Assembly: GCF_003634695.1 (NCBI RefSeq)
Contig: NZ_RBWV01000010.1
Coordinates: 62,001-126,000, forward strand
Source of the DNA: Motilibacter peucedani
GTDB taxonomy: Bacteria; Actinomycetota; Actinomycetes; Motilibacterales; Motilibacteraceae
Length of the DNA: 64,000 bases
Reading direction: 5' to 3'
The position numbers and the translations under genes were made by a program. Position 1 is the first letter of the stretch. Each line of letters begins with the position of its first letter. The notes beneath the pieces were generated by a model. That model ran no database searches, was not told the DNA's origin, and saw only the letters and a list, made by a program, of their open reading frames with translations. Below, in pieces: positions 1 to 8,474 of this stretch.

Positions 1-1793
<1,793 letters not shown>

Positions 1794-1794
1794 G

Positions 1795-2733
1795 TCAGGC
1801 CTCCTTCTCCTGGGTGCGGACGATGGCGAACCAGACGGCCGAGACCGCGAGGACCACCACGAAGAACAGCATCGAGACCGCCGAGGCGTAGCCGACGCGG
1901 AAGTTGGTGAAGCCCTCGTCGTAGACGTACTCGAGGACCGAGCGGGTGCTGAAGTTCGGCCCGCCCGCGGTCATGATGTACATCTGGTCGAAGACCTTGA
2001 GCGAGGCGATGACCTGCAGCACCGCGACCAGCGTCGTCGTGCGCGCGAGCAGCGGGATGGTGATGCTGCGGATCTGCTGCCACGGGCCGGCGCCGTCGAT
2101 GGCCGAGGCCTCGTAGAGCTCCGGGTTGATGTCCTGCAGGCCGGCCAGGTAGAGGATGAAGTTGAAGCCGAGGGTCCACCACACGGTGGTGATGGCCAGT
2201 GAGGGCATGGCCCAGTGGATGTCGCCCAGCCAGTTGGGCGAGCCGATGCCGATCTTGCCCAGCGCGGTCTCGAGGATGCCGAGCCCCGGGGTGTAGATCC
2301 AGATCCAGATCAGCGAGATGACCGCCGAGGGCAGGATGAACGGCGCGAAGAACGCCAGGCGGAAGAACCAGCGCCCGCGGGCCACGCGGTCGGCGAGCAG
2401 GGCGAAGACGAAGCCGAGCACGATCAGCGGCGGGGTGGTGAGGATGGTGAACCACACCGTGTGCCACAGCGAGGACCAGAAGTCCTTGCTCTGCAGCGCT
2501 TCGGAGTAGTTGCCGAGGCCGGCCCAGCTCGAGAGGCCGGGCTTCACGAGGCTCGTGTTGAAGAAGCTCATGACCAGGCCGTAGATCGCCGGGCCGATGA
2601 TGAACAGGACGTAGAGGATGACGAACGGCGCCAGGAACGCGGCGGCCGGGCGACCGTGGTCGTTGAGCGCGTGGGTGCGCCGGCTCGGCGCTGCTCTGCC
2701 CGTCGTGGCGGGAGCGTGGGTCTGCGTTGACAC
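1795..2733 (-). CDS. carbohydrate ABC transporter permease (MalF type, CUT1)
   Basis: This is the first membrane subunit of the importer, 312 residues. The start is the GTG at 2731-2733, because a GGAGG lies 8 bases before it and the protein then opens with a short polar tail ending in 'NDHGRPAAAFLAPF' before the first membrane span. The EAA loop is 'EASAIDGAGPWQQIRSITIP'. The protein is collinear with MalF/UgpA-type permeases. It lies between the solute-binding lipoprotein upstream and the MalG-type permease downstream. A longer open frame continues upstream of this start, but there it overlaps the binding protein gene out of frame and is not coding. Confidence 0.9.
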   Translation of the reverse strand: MSTQTHAPATTGRAAPSRRTHALNDHGRPAAAFLAPFVILYVLFIIGPAIYGLVMSFFNTSLVKPGLSSWAGLGNYSEALQSKDFWSSLWHTVWFTILTTPPLIVLGFVFALLADRVARGRWFFRLAFFAPFILPSAVISLIWIWIYTPGLGILETALGKIGIGSPNWLGDIHWAMPSLAITTVWWTLGFNFILYLAGLQDINPELYEASAIDGAGPWQQIRSITIPLLARTTTLVAVLQVIASLKVFDQMYIMTAGGPNFSTRSVLEYVYDEGFTNFRVGYASAVSMLFFVVVLAVSAVWFAIVRTQEKEA

Positions 2734-2771
2734 GGACGACCTCCGGGGTCGGAGTGGACGGCGGGGCAGGG

Positions 2772-4142
2772 CTAGATGGGGCTGGCGGTGTTCGCGAGGT
2801 TGCCGAGCTTGGCGTGGATCTGGGACACCGCGCTCTTGGCGCTCTGCTGGCCCGACTGCACGCCGCCGATGGCCGACCCGATGATGATCTCGAAGTCCGA
2901 GCCTGAGCCGGAGTACCACCCGTCGGGGTCGTAGACCGCGGCGTCCGCCGCGGCGGCGTAGTTCGACTGAGGCTGCAGCTTCTTGAAGTCGGGGCTGTCT
3001 GCGTAGGGCAGCCAGGCGGGCACGTGGCCGCCGGCCGCCCAGATGTCGCTCTGGTCGAGCATCGAGCGGATGAACCCCAGCGAGCGCGCGAAGGCCTTGC
3101 TGTCGCTGCCCGGTTGCTTCGGGATGACCAGGGTGTGCGAGTCGGCCTGGCAGGCGTACTTCTCGCCGCCGTAGACGTTCGGGAACAGCGTCATGGAGAA
3201 CGGCATCTTGGCGGTCTGGAAGGTGGAGATCTCCCACTCGCCCTGGAAGAGGAACGCTGCCTGGCCATTGGCGAACATCGCGATCGAGCCCTGGTAGTCG
3301 GCGCTGCCCGGGAACACCTTCTGCTCGCGCCAGCTGTTCATGAAGTTGAGGACCTTCATGGCCTTCTCGTCGTCGAGCACGACCTTGGTGCCCTCGTCCG
3401 AGAGGACCTGGCCGCCGAGCTGCGAGTAGAACGACTGGAAGATGCGCCAGGGCGTCGAGGTCTCGTTGTTGATCGCGCTGACCCCGCCGTAGGCCTTGGT
3501 GACCGCCTTGGCCTTCTTCATGGCGTCCATGAACTCCTCCTCGCTCGTCCACGGCTTGAGCTTGCCGTCGGAGTCGAGGAGACCGGCCTTCTTGCAGATG
3601 TCGGTGTTGTAGAAGGTCACGATCGGGTGCGTGTCGAGCGGCACCGCGTACGCCTTGCCGTCGACGAGCCCGGCCTCCCACGCCCGCTTGTTCAGCTTGT
3701 CCGGCGTGATGCCGACGCTGGCGAGCGCGTCGGGTGTGAGCTCCTCGAGCAGGTCGCTCGCGATCATCGTCTTCGCGCGCGTCAGGTGGGCGACCGCGAC
3801 GTTCGGCGGCTTGTCGCCGAGGGTCGCCAGGGAGAGCTTGGTGTAGTAGGGGTTGCCCCACGCGAGCGTGACCGCGCTCAGCTTGGTGCCGCGGGCCGCC
3901 TTGCGGTAGCCGTCCTCCATCTGCTGCATGCGCACGCCGTCGCCGCCGCCGAAGAGGTTCCAGAAGTCGATCGAGTTGCCCTCCTTGCGCGAGACGGTCA
4001 GCCCGCTCGCGACGTTGTCGGAGGAGCAGCCGCTGAGCGCTCCGGCGAGCCCCAGGCCGGCGGCCGCGAGACCTCCGCCGAGGAAGCGCCGCCTGCTCAG
4101 GCCGTGGTGGCCGAGTGGGGGTTGTGGTGGACGGGTGGTCAT
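2772..4142 (-). CDS. extracellular sugar-binding lipoprotein (ABC transporter)
   Basis: This protein captures the sugar outside the membrane and delivers it to the two permeases encoded downstream. The 456-residue product starts with a twin-arginine-type signal ('LSRRRFLGGGLAAAGLGLAG') followed by the lipobox LSGC, so it should be exported and lipid-anchored. The mature part has the features of family 1 solute-binding proteins, for example 'NSIDFWNLFGGGDG', 'FYNTDICKKAGL' and 'FLFQGEWE'. Its ATG overlaps the stop of the LacI regulator gene (ATGA, 4139-4142), so regulator and transporter are cotranscribed. The ligand cannot be read from sequence. An arabinoside is inferred from the GH51 enzyme in the operon. 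Confidence 0.92.
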   Translation of the reverse strand: MTTRPPQPPLGHHGLSRRRFLGGGLAAAGLGLAGALSGCSSDNVASGLTVSRKEGNSIDFWNLFGGGDGVRMQQMEDGYRKAARGTKLSAVTLAWGNPYYTKLSLATLGDKPPNVAVAHLTRAKTMIASDLLEELTPDALASVGITPDKLNKRAWEAGLVDGKAYAVPLDTHPIVTFYNTDICKKAGLLDSDGKLKPWTSEEEFMDAMKKAKAVTKAYGGVSAINNETSTPWRIFQSFYSQLGGQVLSDEGTKVVLDDEKAMKVLNFMNSWREQKVFPGSADYQGSIAMFANGQAAFLFQGEWEISTFQTAKMPFSMTLFPNVYGGEKYACQADSHTLVIPKQPGSDSKAFARSLGFIRSMLDQSDIWAAGGHVPAWLPYADSPDFKKLQPQSNYAAAADAAVYDPDGWYSGSGSDFEIIIGSAIGGVQSGQQSAKSAVSQIHAKLGNLANTASPI

Positions 4143-5203
4143 GCTGGTTCTCCTAGCGACGTCGTCGGAGCTGGGGGAGCTGGCCTGTCGTGGTCTGCCG
4201 GTGGGGGAGGGCGTGCGGTGCTGGCGCGCTCCACCAGCCGCACCGGCAGCAGCTCGCGCAGCGGGATGCGCTCGCCGCGCATGCTGTCGAGCAGGAGGGT
4301 CGCGGCGCGTGCCCCCGTCTCCTCGAAGGGGACCCGCACAGTGGTCAGCGGTGGTGTGAGGTACTCCGCGACGTCGAAGTCGTCGCAGCCGACGACGGAG
4401 CAGTCGTCGGGCACCCGGAGGCCGTGCTCCGAGAGCGCTCGGAGCACCCCGATCGCCATGAGGTCGGTCTGCGCGAAGACCGCGGTCGGGGGCAGCTGCT
4501 CGTCGAGCAGCCGGCAGGTCGCGACGTAGGCGCCCGCGCTCGTCCAGTCGGCCTCCGCCACGGCGTCGTCGGGCAGCTCCACGCCGCCGGCCGCGAGCGT
4601 GTCGCGCAGGCCGCGGAGCCGGCTCGCGGTCACCCGCCGGCGACGCGGACCGGTGACCGTCCAGATGCGCCGGTGGCCCAGGGCCAGCAGGTGCTCGGCG
4701 GCCAGGGCCCCGGTGCGGCCGTGGTCGGAGCCGACGAGGGGCACCCGGGCGCCGGGGATCGAGCTCAGGCTGACCACCGGCAGGGAGGAGGGGAGCGCCG
4801 CGGCGAGGCGCCGGTTGCCCTCGAGGCTCGGGGCCACCACGAGCACGCCCTGCACCCGGTGCTCCTGCAGCCGGCGTAGCAGCGAGACCGGGTCGCTGCC
4901 CGGCGCGATGCTGACGACGAGCGCCGAGTGCCCGGCGCCGTCGACCTCGCGCTGGGCGCCGGTGACGAAGCGGGCGATGGCCGCGTCGGAGAAGTCGTCG
5001 GACAGGATGCCGACGGTGGGGCTCACCTGGTGGACCAGGCCGCGGGCCAGCGCGTTGGGCACGTAGCCCAGCGAGCGCGCGGCGGCGAGGATCCGCTCGT
5101 GCGTGGCGGGGGAGGCGACGCCCGGCTGCCCGTTGAGCACCTTGCTCGCGGTCTGGAAGCTGACCCCGGCGAGGGCCGCCACGTCCTTGATCGACGCGTA
5201 CAC
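4139..5203 (-). CDS. LacI-family transcriptional regulator
   Basis: This is a sugar-responsive repressor of 354 residues. The N-terminus 'SIKDVAALAGVSFQTASKVLNG' is the canonical LacI helix-turn-helix, followed by the hinge region ('SLGYVPNALARGL') and a periplasmic-binding-like effector domain. The DNA-recognition stretch reads SFQTAS where many family members have SxxTVS. The start is a GTG at 5201-5203 preceded by GGAGGGG 7 bases away. It is the first gene of the operon and overlaps the binding-protein gene by 4 bases. A perfect 12-base dyad lies 20 bases upstream of its start and a second dyad lies inside the promoter spacer, so it probably represses itself and the whole operon until the sugar appears. 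Confidence 0.93.
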   Translation of the reverse strand: MYASIKDVAALAGVSFQTASKVLNGQPGVASPATHERILAAARSLGYVPNALARGLVHQVSPTVGILSDDFSDAAIARFVTGAQREVDGAGHSALVVSIAPGSDPVSLLRRLQEHRVQGVLVVAPSLEGNRRLAAALPSSLPVVSLSSIPGARVPLVGSDHGRTGALAAEHLLALGHRRIWTVTGPRRRRVTASRLRGLRDTLAAGGVELPDDAVAEADWTSAGAYVATCRLLDEQLPPTAVFAQTDLMAIGVLRALSEHGLRVPDDCSVVGCDDFDVAEYLTPPLTTVRVPFEETGARAATLLLDSMRGERIPLRELLPVRLVERASTARPPPPADHDRPAPPAPTTSLGEPA

Positions 5204-5222
5204 CTCGTACCCCTCCGTTGGG

Positions 5223-5234
5223 GCGAACGTTCGC
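5223..5234. promoter_or_regulatory. putative LacI-family operator
   Basis: GCGAACGTTCGC is a perfect 12-base palindrome with a central CG, the usual symmetry of LacI-family sites. It falls between the predicted transcription start and the lacI ribosome site, where binding would block transcription. Assignment to this regulator is inferred from proximity. Confidence 0.55.
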
Positions 5235-5251
5235 GGTGCCTGACCTGGCAG

Positions 5252-5280
5252 ATCATGCGCTTGCAGCGCTGAAAGGTCAA
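5252..5280 (-). promoter_or_regulatory. predicted promoter of the lacI/arabinoside operon
   Basis: Read on the minus strand there is TTGACC (5275-5280), a 17-base spacer and CATGAT (5252-5257), a reasonable sigma-70-type pair. The spacer contains an imperfect dyad (GCGCT-TGC-AGCGC, 5257-5269), so a bound repressor would sit directly on the promoter. Confidence 0.5.
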
Positions 5281-5329
5281 GGATCTGGAGGTCGCGCCAG
5301 GCGTGTCGCTCAGGGCCGGGCGGCCCGCC

Positions 5330-5731
5330 TCAGCGGCCGGGCAGGCCGGGCAGCGCGGGGGTGGACCCGGTCCAGCGCGCGCCGCGCTCGGCGGCCGCCG
5401 CCAGGGCCGCGCCGGCCAGGGCGACGACGGCCGGCTCGGCCGGCTGGGCCAGCACCACGGCGTACGCGGCGGCGCAGGTCTGCTCGACGCGCCCCACCAC
5501 TCCCGCGGGGGCACCGGCGGGCACCGCGTAGCCGGGCTCGGAGGCGACCGGCTGGGCGCCGCGTCCCGCCAGCAGGTCGGTCAGGGCGTCGCGGGCGGCC
5601 CGGTGGGCGGCCAGGGCGTCGAGGGCGTCGGGAGCCCGGGCGGCCGGCACCTCCGCGGCGAGGACGGACCAGGCCCAGACGGCGGCGTGCTCCGTCGCGA
5701 GCGCGGCCTGGAGCGCGTCGTCGAGGGTCAC
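5330..5731 (-). CDS. DUF4439 ferritin-like domain protein
   Basis: This 133-residue protein of unknown function matches the DUF4439 pattern. It is all helical in character, opening with '[28 protein letters not shown]', where the Glu-His pair resembles ferritin-like metal-binding helices. The two histidine/glutamate positions visible ([11 protein letters not shown]) could bind iron, but this is not established. It starts at a GTG that overlaps the stop of the lipoprotein gene upstream (GTGA, 5728-5731), so the two proteins are made together. DUF4439 genes beside rimP occur in other actinobacteria. The role is unknown. Confidence 0.75.
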   Translation of the reverse strand: MTLDDALQAALATEHAAVWAWSVLAAEVPAARAPDALDALAAHRAARDALTDLLAGRGAQPVASEPGYAVPAGAPAGVVGRVEQTCAAAYAVVLAQPAEPAVVALAGAALAAAAERGARWTGSTPALPGLPGR

Positions 5732-6237
5732 GCGGGCACCTCCAGCAGCGCGGCGTGAGCGGCCTCGCAGGCGCCGACCGAGGCGAGCAGCGGGCGCAGT
5801 CGCGGCGAGGCGGCGGGCAGCGTACGCAGTGCAGCCGTACCTGCGGCGGCCTCCGCCGCGCGCAGCCTGGCCAGCGCTGTCGCCGCGCTGGGCCGGGTGC
5901 CGGGTGCGGTGCTCGCACCTGCGCCCGCGGGTGCGCTGCCGGTCGGTGCCGGTGACGAGGTGCCGCCGAGGGCGGCCAGGTGCTCGCGGTGGTGGGCGAG
6001 CAGCGGCGCGAGGCGGGCCGCGAGCTCGGGACGGGCGGCCACCGCGGCCTCGTGGGCGGCGACCAGGCCGGCCTCCCGGGTGCGCGCAGCCTCGCGGAGC
6101 GCCTCGTCCGGGTCGACCGGGGCGGGCGTCGGCCGGGGCGGGGCCGACCTCCCGGTGCACCCGGCGAGCGCGGCCGCGCCGGCCGCCAGGAGCAGCGCGC
6201 GGCGGGACGGACGCAGCTCGCGGGGCACGTCTCCCAC
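5728..6237 (-). CDS. small lipoprotein, partner of DUF4439 protein
   Basis: The product is a predicted lipoprotein of about 169 residues. After a basic N-terminus (RELRPSRR) comes a hydrophobic run and the lipobox LAGC, then a proline-rich linker and a helical domain rich in Ala, Arg and Glu ('[21 protein letters not shown]', '[15 protein letters not shown]'). The His-rich helices again recall a ferritin-like fold, so this may be a paralogous partner of the DUF4439 protein. The start is uncertain: GTG at 6237 and GTG at 6228 are both in frame and neither has a good ribosome site. The gene overlaps the DUF4439 start by 4 bases and is transcribed away from rimP. No function is known. Confidence 0.65.
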   Translation of the reverse strand: MGDVPRELRPSRRALLLAAGAAALAGCTGRSAPPRPTPAPVDPDEALREAARTREAGLVAAHEAAVAARPELAARLAPLLAHHREHLAALGGTSSPAPTGSAPAGAGASTAPGTRPSAATALARLRAAEAAAGTAALRTLPAASPRLRPLLASVGACEAAHAALLEVPA

Positions 6238-6273
6238 CCTGCCAGACGGTCCGGGCCGCACCCGCCGGCCCGG

Positions 6274-6279
6274 TAGGGT
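6274..6279 (+). promoter_or_regulatory. putative -10 box of the rimP operon
   Basis: TAGGGT lies 68 bases before the rimP ATG and would give a leader of about 60 bases. No convincing -35 is visible. Confidence 0.3.
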
Positions 6280-6347
6280 GGGAGGCCGTCCCGGGCGTGT
6301 CCCGACAACAGCAGTGCCCCACAACAGCAGAGAGGAGGGACGCAAGC

Positions 6348-6914
6348 ATGGCGAGAGCCGCTTCCCGTGAAGCCCTCCTCGACCTCCTCGGCCCCGTGGT
6401 CCAGGGAGCGGGCTGCGACCTCGAGGACCTCGAGATCACCCCGGCCGGCAAGCGCCGCCTGGTGCGCGTGGTCGTCGACCGCGACGGCGGCGTGCCGCTC
6501 GACGTCGTCGCCCAGGTCTCGACCGCGGTGTCCGAGGCGCTCGACGCCGACGAGCCGTTCGGCGACGCGCCCTACGTCCTCGAGGTGTCCAGCCCCGGCG
6601 TCAGCCGCCCCCTCACGCAGCCCCGGCACTGGCGGCGCAACGTCGGCCGGCTGGTCGAGGTCGTGGTGGCCGACGGTGCGAGCGTCGTGGGCCGCATCAC
6701 CTCGGCCGACGACGCGGCCGTGGTCCTGGACATCGCGGGCGCCTCGCGCACCGTCCCGATCGCCCAGCTCGGCGCCGGACGAGTGCAGGTGGAGTTCTCG
6801 CGCCCCGGCTCCGACGACCACATCGACGACGACGACCTCGACATCCACGACGACGAGCCGGACGATGACGACGAGGACGACGGCGAGACGCACGACGAGG
6901 ACGGGGAGGCCTGA
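6348..6914 (+). CDS. rimP: ribosome maturation factor RimP
   Basis: RimP assists assembly of the 30S subunit. The 188-residue protein shows the N-terminal alpha/beta domain ('[11 protein letters not shown]', '[26 protein letters not shown]', '[16 protein letters not shown]') and the C-terminal SH3-like domain ('[19 protein letters not shown]'). The ATG at 6348 has a strong GAGGAGGG ribosome site. The last 33 residues are an extreme acidic tail, mostly Asp and Glu, which RimP does not need for its fold. The stop codon is directly followed by the nusA GTG, so the pair is translationally coupled, the common rimP-nusA-ylxR-infB order. Confidence 0.95.
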   Translation: MARAASREALLDLLGPVVQGAGCDLEDLEITPAGKRRLVRVVVDRDGGVPLDVVAQVSTAVSEALDADEPFGDAPYVLEVSSPGVSRPLTQPRHWRRNVGRLVEVVVADGASVVGRITSADDAAVVLDIAGASRTVPIAQLGAGRVQVEFSRPGSDDHIDDDDLDIHDDEPDDDDEDDGETHDEDGEA

Positions 6915-7931
6915 GTGGACATCGACATGGGAGCCCTCAAGGGGCTCGTCCGCGAGAAGGAGATCTCCTTCGACCTGCTCGTGCAGGCGATCGAGCAGGC
7001 GTTGCTGATCGCCTACCAGCGCACCGAGGGCCACGCGCCCCGCGCCCGCGTCGAGCTCGACAGGCAGACCGGGCACGTGACCGTCTGGGCGCAGGACACC
7101 GACGTCGCCGAGGGCGCCGCGCCGCGCGAGTACGACGACACGCCCTCCGGCTTCGGGCGCATCGCAGCGACGACCGCCAAGCAGGTCATCCTGCAGCGGC
7201 TGCGCGAGGCGACCGACGAGCAGACCTTCGGCGAGTTCAGCGGCAAGGAGGGCGACATCGTCTCCGGGGTGGTCCAGCAGGGCCGCAACCCCGACGAGGT
7301 GATGGTCGACCTCGGACGCATCGAGGCGCTGCTCCCGCCGCACGAGCAGGTGCCGGGGGAGAAGTACGAGCACGGCTCGCGGCTGCGCTGCTACGTCGTG
7401 GCGGTGCGCAAGGGGCCGAAGGGCCCGCAGATCGCGCTCAGCCGCACCCACCCGGGGCTCGTCCGCAAGCTGTTCGCCCTCGAGGTGCCTGAGGTGGCCG
7501 ACGGCAGCGTCGACATCGCGGCCATCGCGCGCGAGTCGGGCCACCGGAGCAAGATCGCCGTGCGGGCCACCCGCCCGGGCCTCAACGCCAAGGGCGCGTG
7601 CATCGGGCCGATGGGCTCGCGGGTGCGGGCGGTCATGACCGAGCTCCACGGCGAGAAGATCGACATCGTCGACTGGTCGGACGACCCGGCGACCTTCGTC
7701 GCGAGCGCCCTGTCGCCCGCCCGGGTCAGCTCGGTCGAGGTCCTCGACCTCGAGGCCAGGTCCGCCCGCGTGGTCGTGCCGGACTACCAGCTCAGCCTGG
7801 CCATCGGCAAGGAGGGCCAGAACGCCCGCCTCGCCGCCCGGCTCACCGGCTGGCGCATCGACATCCGCAGCGACGCGGCGCCCGACGAGCAGCTCGGCGG
7901 GGCCGGCGCCGCACGCGCTGCGCGCAGCTGA
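6915..7931 (+). CDS. nusA: transcription termination/antitermination factor NusA
   Basis: NusA binds RNA polymerase and RNA and modulates pausing, termination and antitermination. The 338-residue protein has the N-terminal polymerase-binding domain ('[27 protein letters not shown]'), an S1 domain ('[22 protein letters not shown]') and two KH domains ([23 protein letters not shown]). It lacks the C-terminal acidic repeats of the enterobacterial protein, as is normal in actinobacteria. The GTG start follows the rimP stop with no gap. Confidence 0.97.
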   Translation: MDIDMGALKGLVREKEISFDLLVQAIEQALLIAYQRTEGHAPRARVELDRQTGHVTVWAQDTDVAEGAAPREYDDTPSGFGRIAATTAKQVILQRLREATDEQTFGEFSGKEGDIVSGVVQQGRNPDEVMVDLGRIEALLPPHEQVPGEKYEHGSRLRCYVVAVRKGPKGPQIALSRTHPGLVRKLFALEVPEVADGSVDIAAIARESGHRSKIAVRATRPGLNAKGACIGPMGSRVRAVMTELHGEKIDIVDWSDDPATFVASALSPARVSSVEVLDLEARSARVVVPDYQLSLAIGKEGQNARLAARLTGWRIDIRSDAAPDEQLGGAGAARAARS

Positions 7932-7967
7932 GCGGCCTGGGTCGAGCCGCCGGCGGCGGGCTCGGGG

Positions 7968-7973
7968 TAGACT
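7968..7973 (+). promoter_or_regulatory. putative -10 box for a leaderless ylxR transcript
   Basis: TAGACT ends 5 bases before the ylxR GTG at 7979. No ribosome site precedes that GTG, which fits a transcript that begins at or next to the start codon. Confidence 0.5.
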
Positions 7974-7978
7974 CGTCC

Positions 7979-8389
7979 GTGGCTTCGCGCTCGATCCCGT
8001 CCCGCACCTGTGTGGGATGCCGGGCCCGGGCGCCCAAGCCGGAGCTGGTCCGTGTCGTGGTGGCAGGTGCGCAGTGCGTGCCCGACCTCCGCGGCCGGCT
8101 GCAGGGACGTGGTGCCTACGTGCACGGCGACCCCGCGTGCATCGAGCTCGCCGAGCGCCGGCGGGCGTTCCCGAGGGCCTTGCGGGTCCCGGGTCCGCTC
8201 GACGCCACGCCCGTGCGGGCGCTGGTGGCGCAGCAGCAGAGCGGTCAGCAGCAACGAGGTCAGCAGCAACCAGGTCAGCAGGAGACTGCGCAGCAGGAGC
8301 ACGACCGCCACCAGGCGGCCGGCTCGCAGAACGTTCCGGCGGCACCCGCCGCCGGTAGCCCCGTCAGAGAGCAGGTCGAGAAGCGATGA
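7979..8389 (+). CDS. ylxR: YlxR family RNA-binding protein (DUF448)
   Basis: YlxR is a small protein of the nusA-infB operon. It has been linked to RNase P and to gene regulation in Bacillus, but its role here is open. The conserved core is at the N-terminus: 'PSRTCVGCRARAPKPELVRVV', 'GRGAYVHGDPACIELAERRRAF'. At 136 residues it is longer than the usual roughly 90 because of a C-terminal tail rich in Gln, encoded by three tandem 15-base repeats (8243-8287). The GTG at 7979 was chosen because the homologous region starts there and a -10-like TAGACT lies 5 bases upstream. Confidence 0.85.
   Translation: MASRSIPSRTCVGCRARAPKPELVRVVVAGAQCVPDLRGRLQGRGAYVHGDPACIELAERRRAFPRALRVPGPLDATPVRALVAQQQSGQQQRGQQQPGQQETAQQEHDRHQAAGSQNVPAAPAAGSPVREQVEKR
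8243..8287 (+). repeat. three tandem 15-base repeats in the ylxR tail
   Basis: Three copies of a unit beginning GGTCAGCAG follow one another without gaps at 8243-8257, 8258-8272 and 8273-8287. The first two differ by one base. They encode the Gly-Gln-Gln tail of YlxR. Confidence 0.8.
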
Positions 8390-8432
8390 GCGCTCGATGA
8401 GCATGCAGCGATGACGTCGCACCAGCACTAGC

Positions 8433-8460
8433 GGTCCGACCCCGCACGGGGATCCGGACC
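8433..8460 (+). promoter_or_regulatory. hairpin just upstream of the infB ribosome site
   Basis: GGTCCG (8433-8438) pairs with CGGACC (8455-8460), and CCCCG (8440-8444) pairs with CGGGG (8447-8451). The stem ends 5 bases before the infB AAGGAGAG sequence. It may insulate infB translation or act as a weak attenuator. Confidence 0.5.
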
Positions 8461-8474
8461 TGACAAGGAGAGCA

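Noticed and set aside
5226-5233. GAACGTTC upstream of lacI as an SOS box
   Set aside because: The SOS box needs four bases between CGAAC and GTTCG. Here the half-sites abut, so it fits a LacI-type operator instead.
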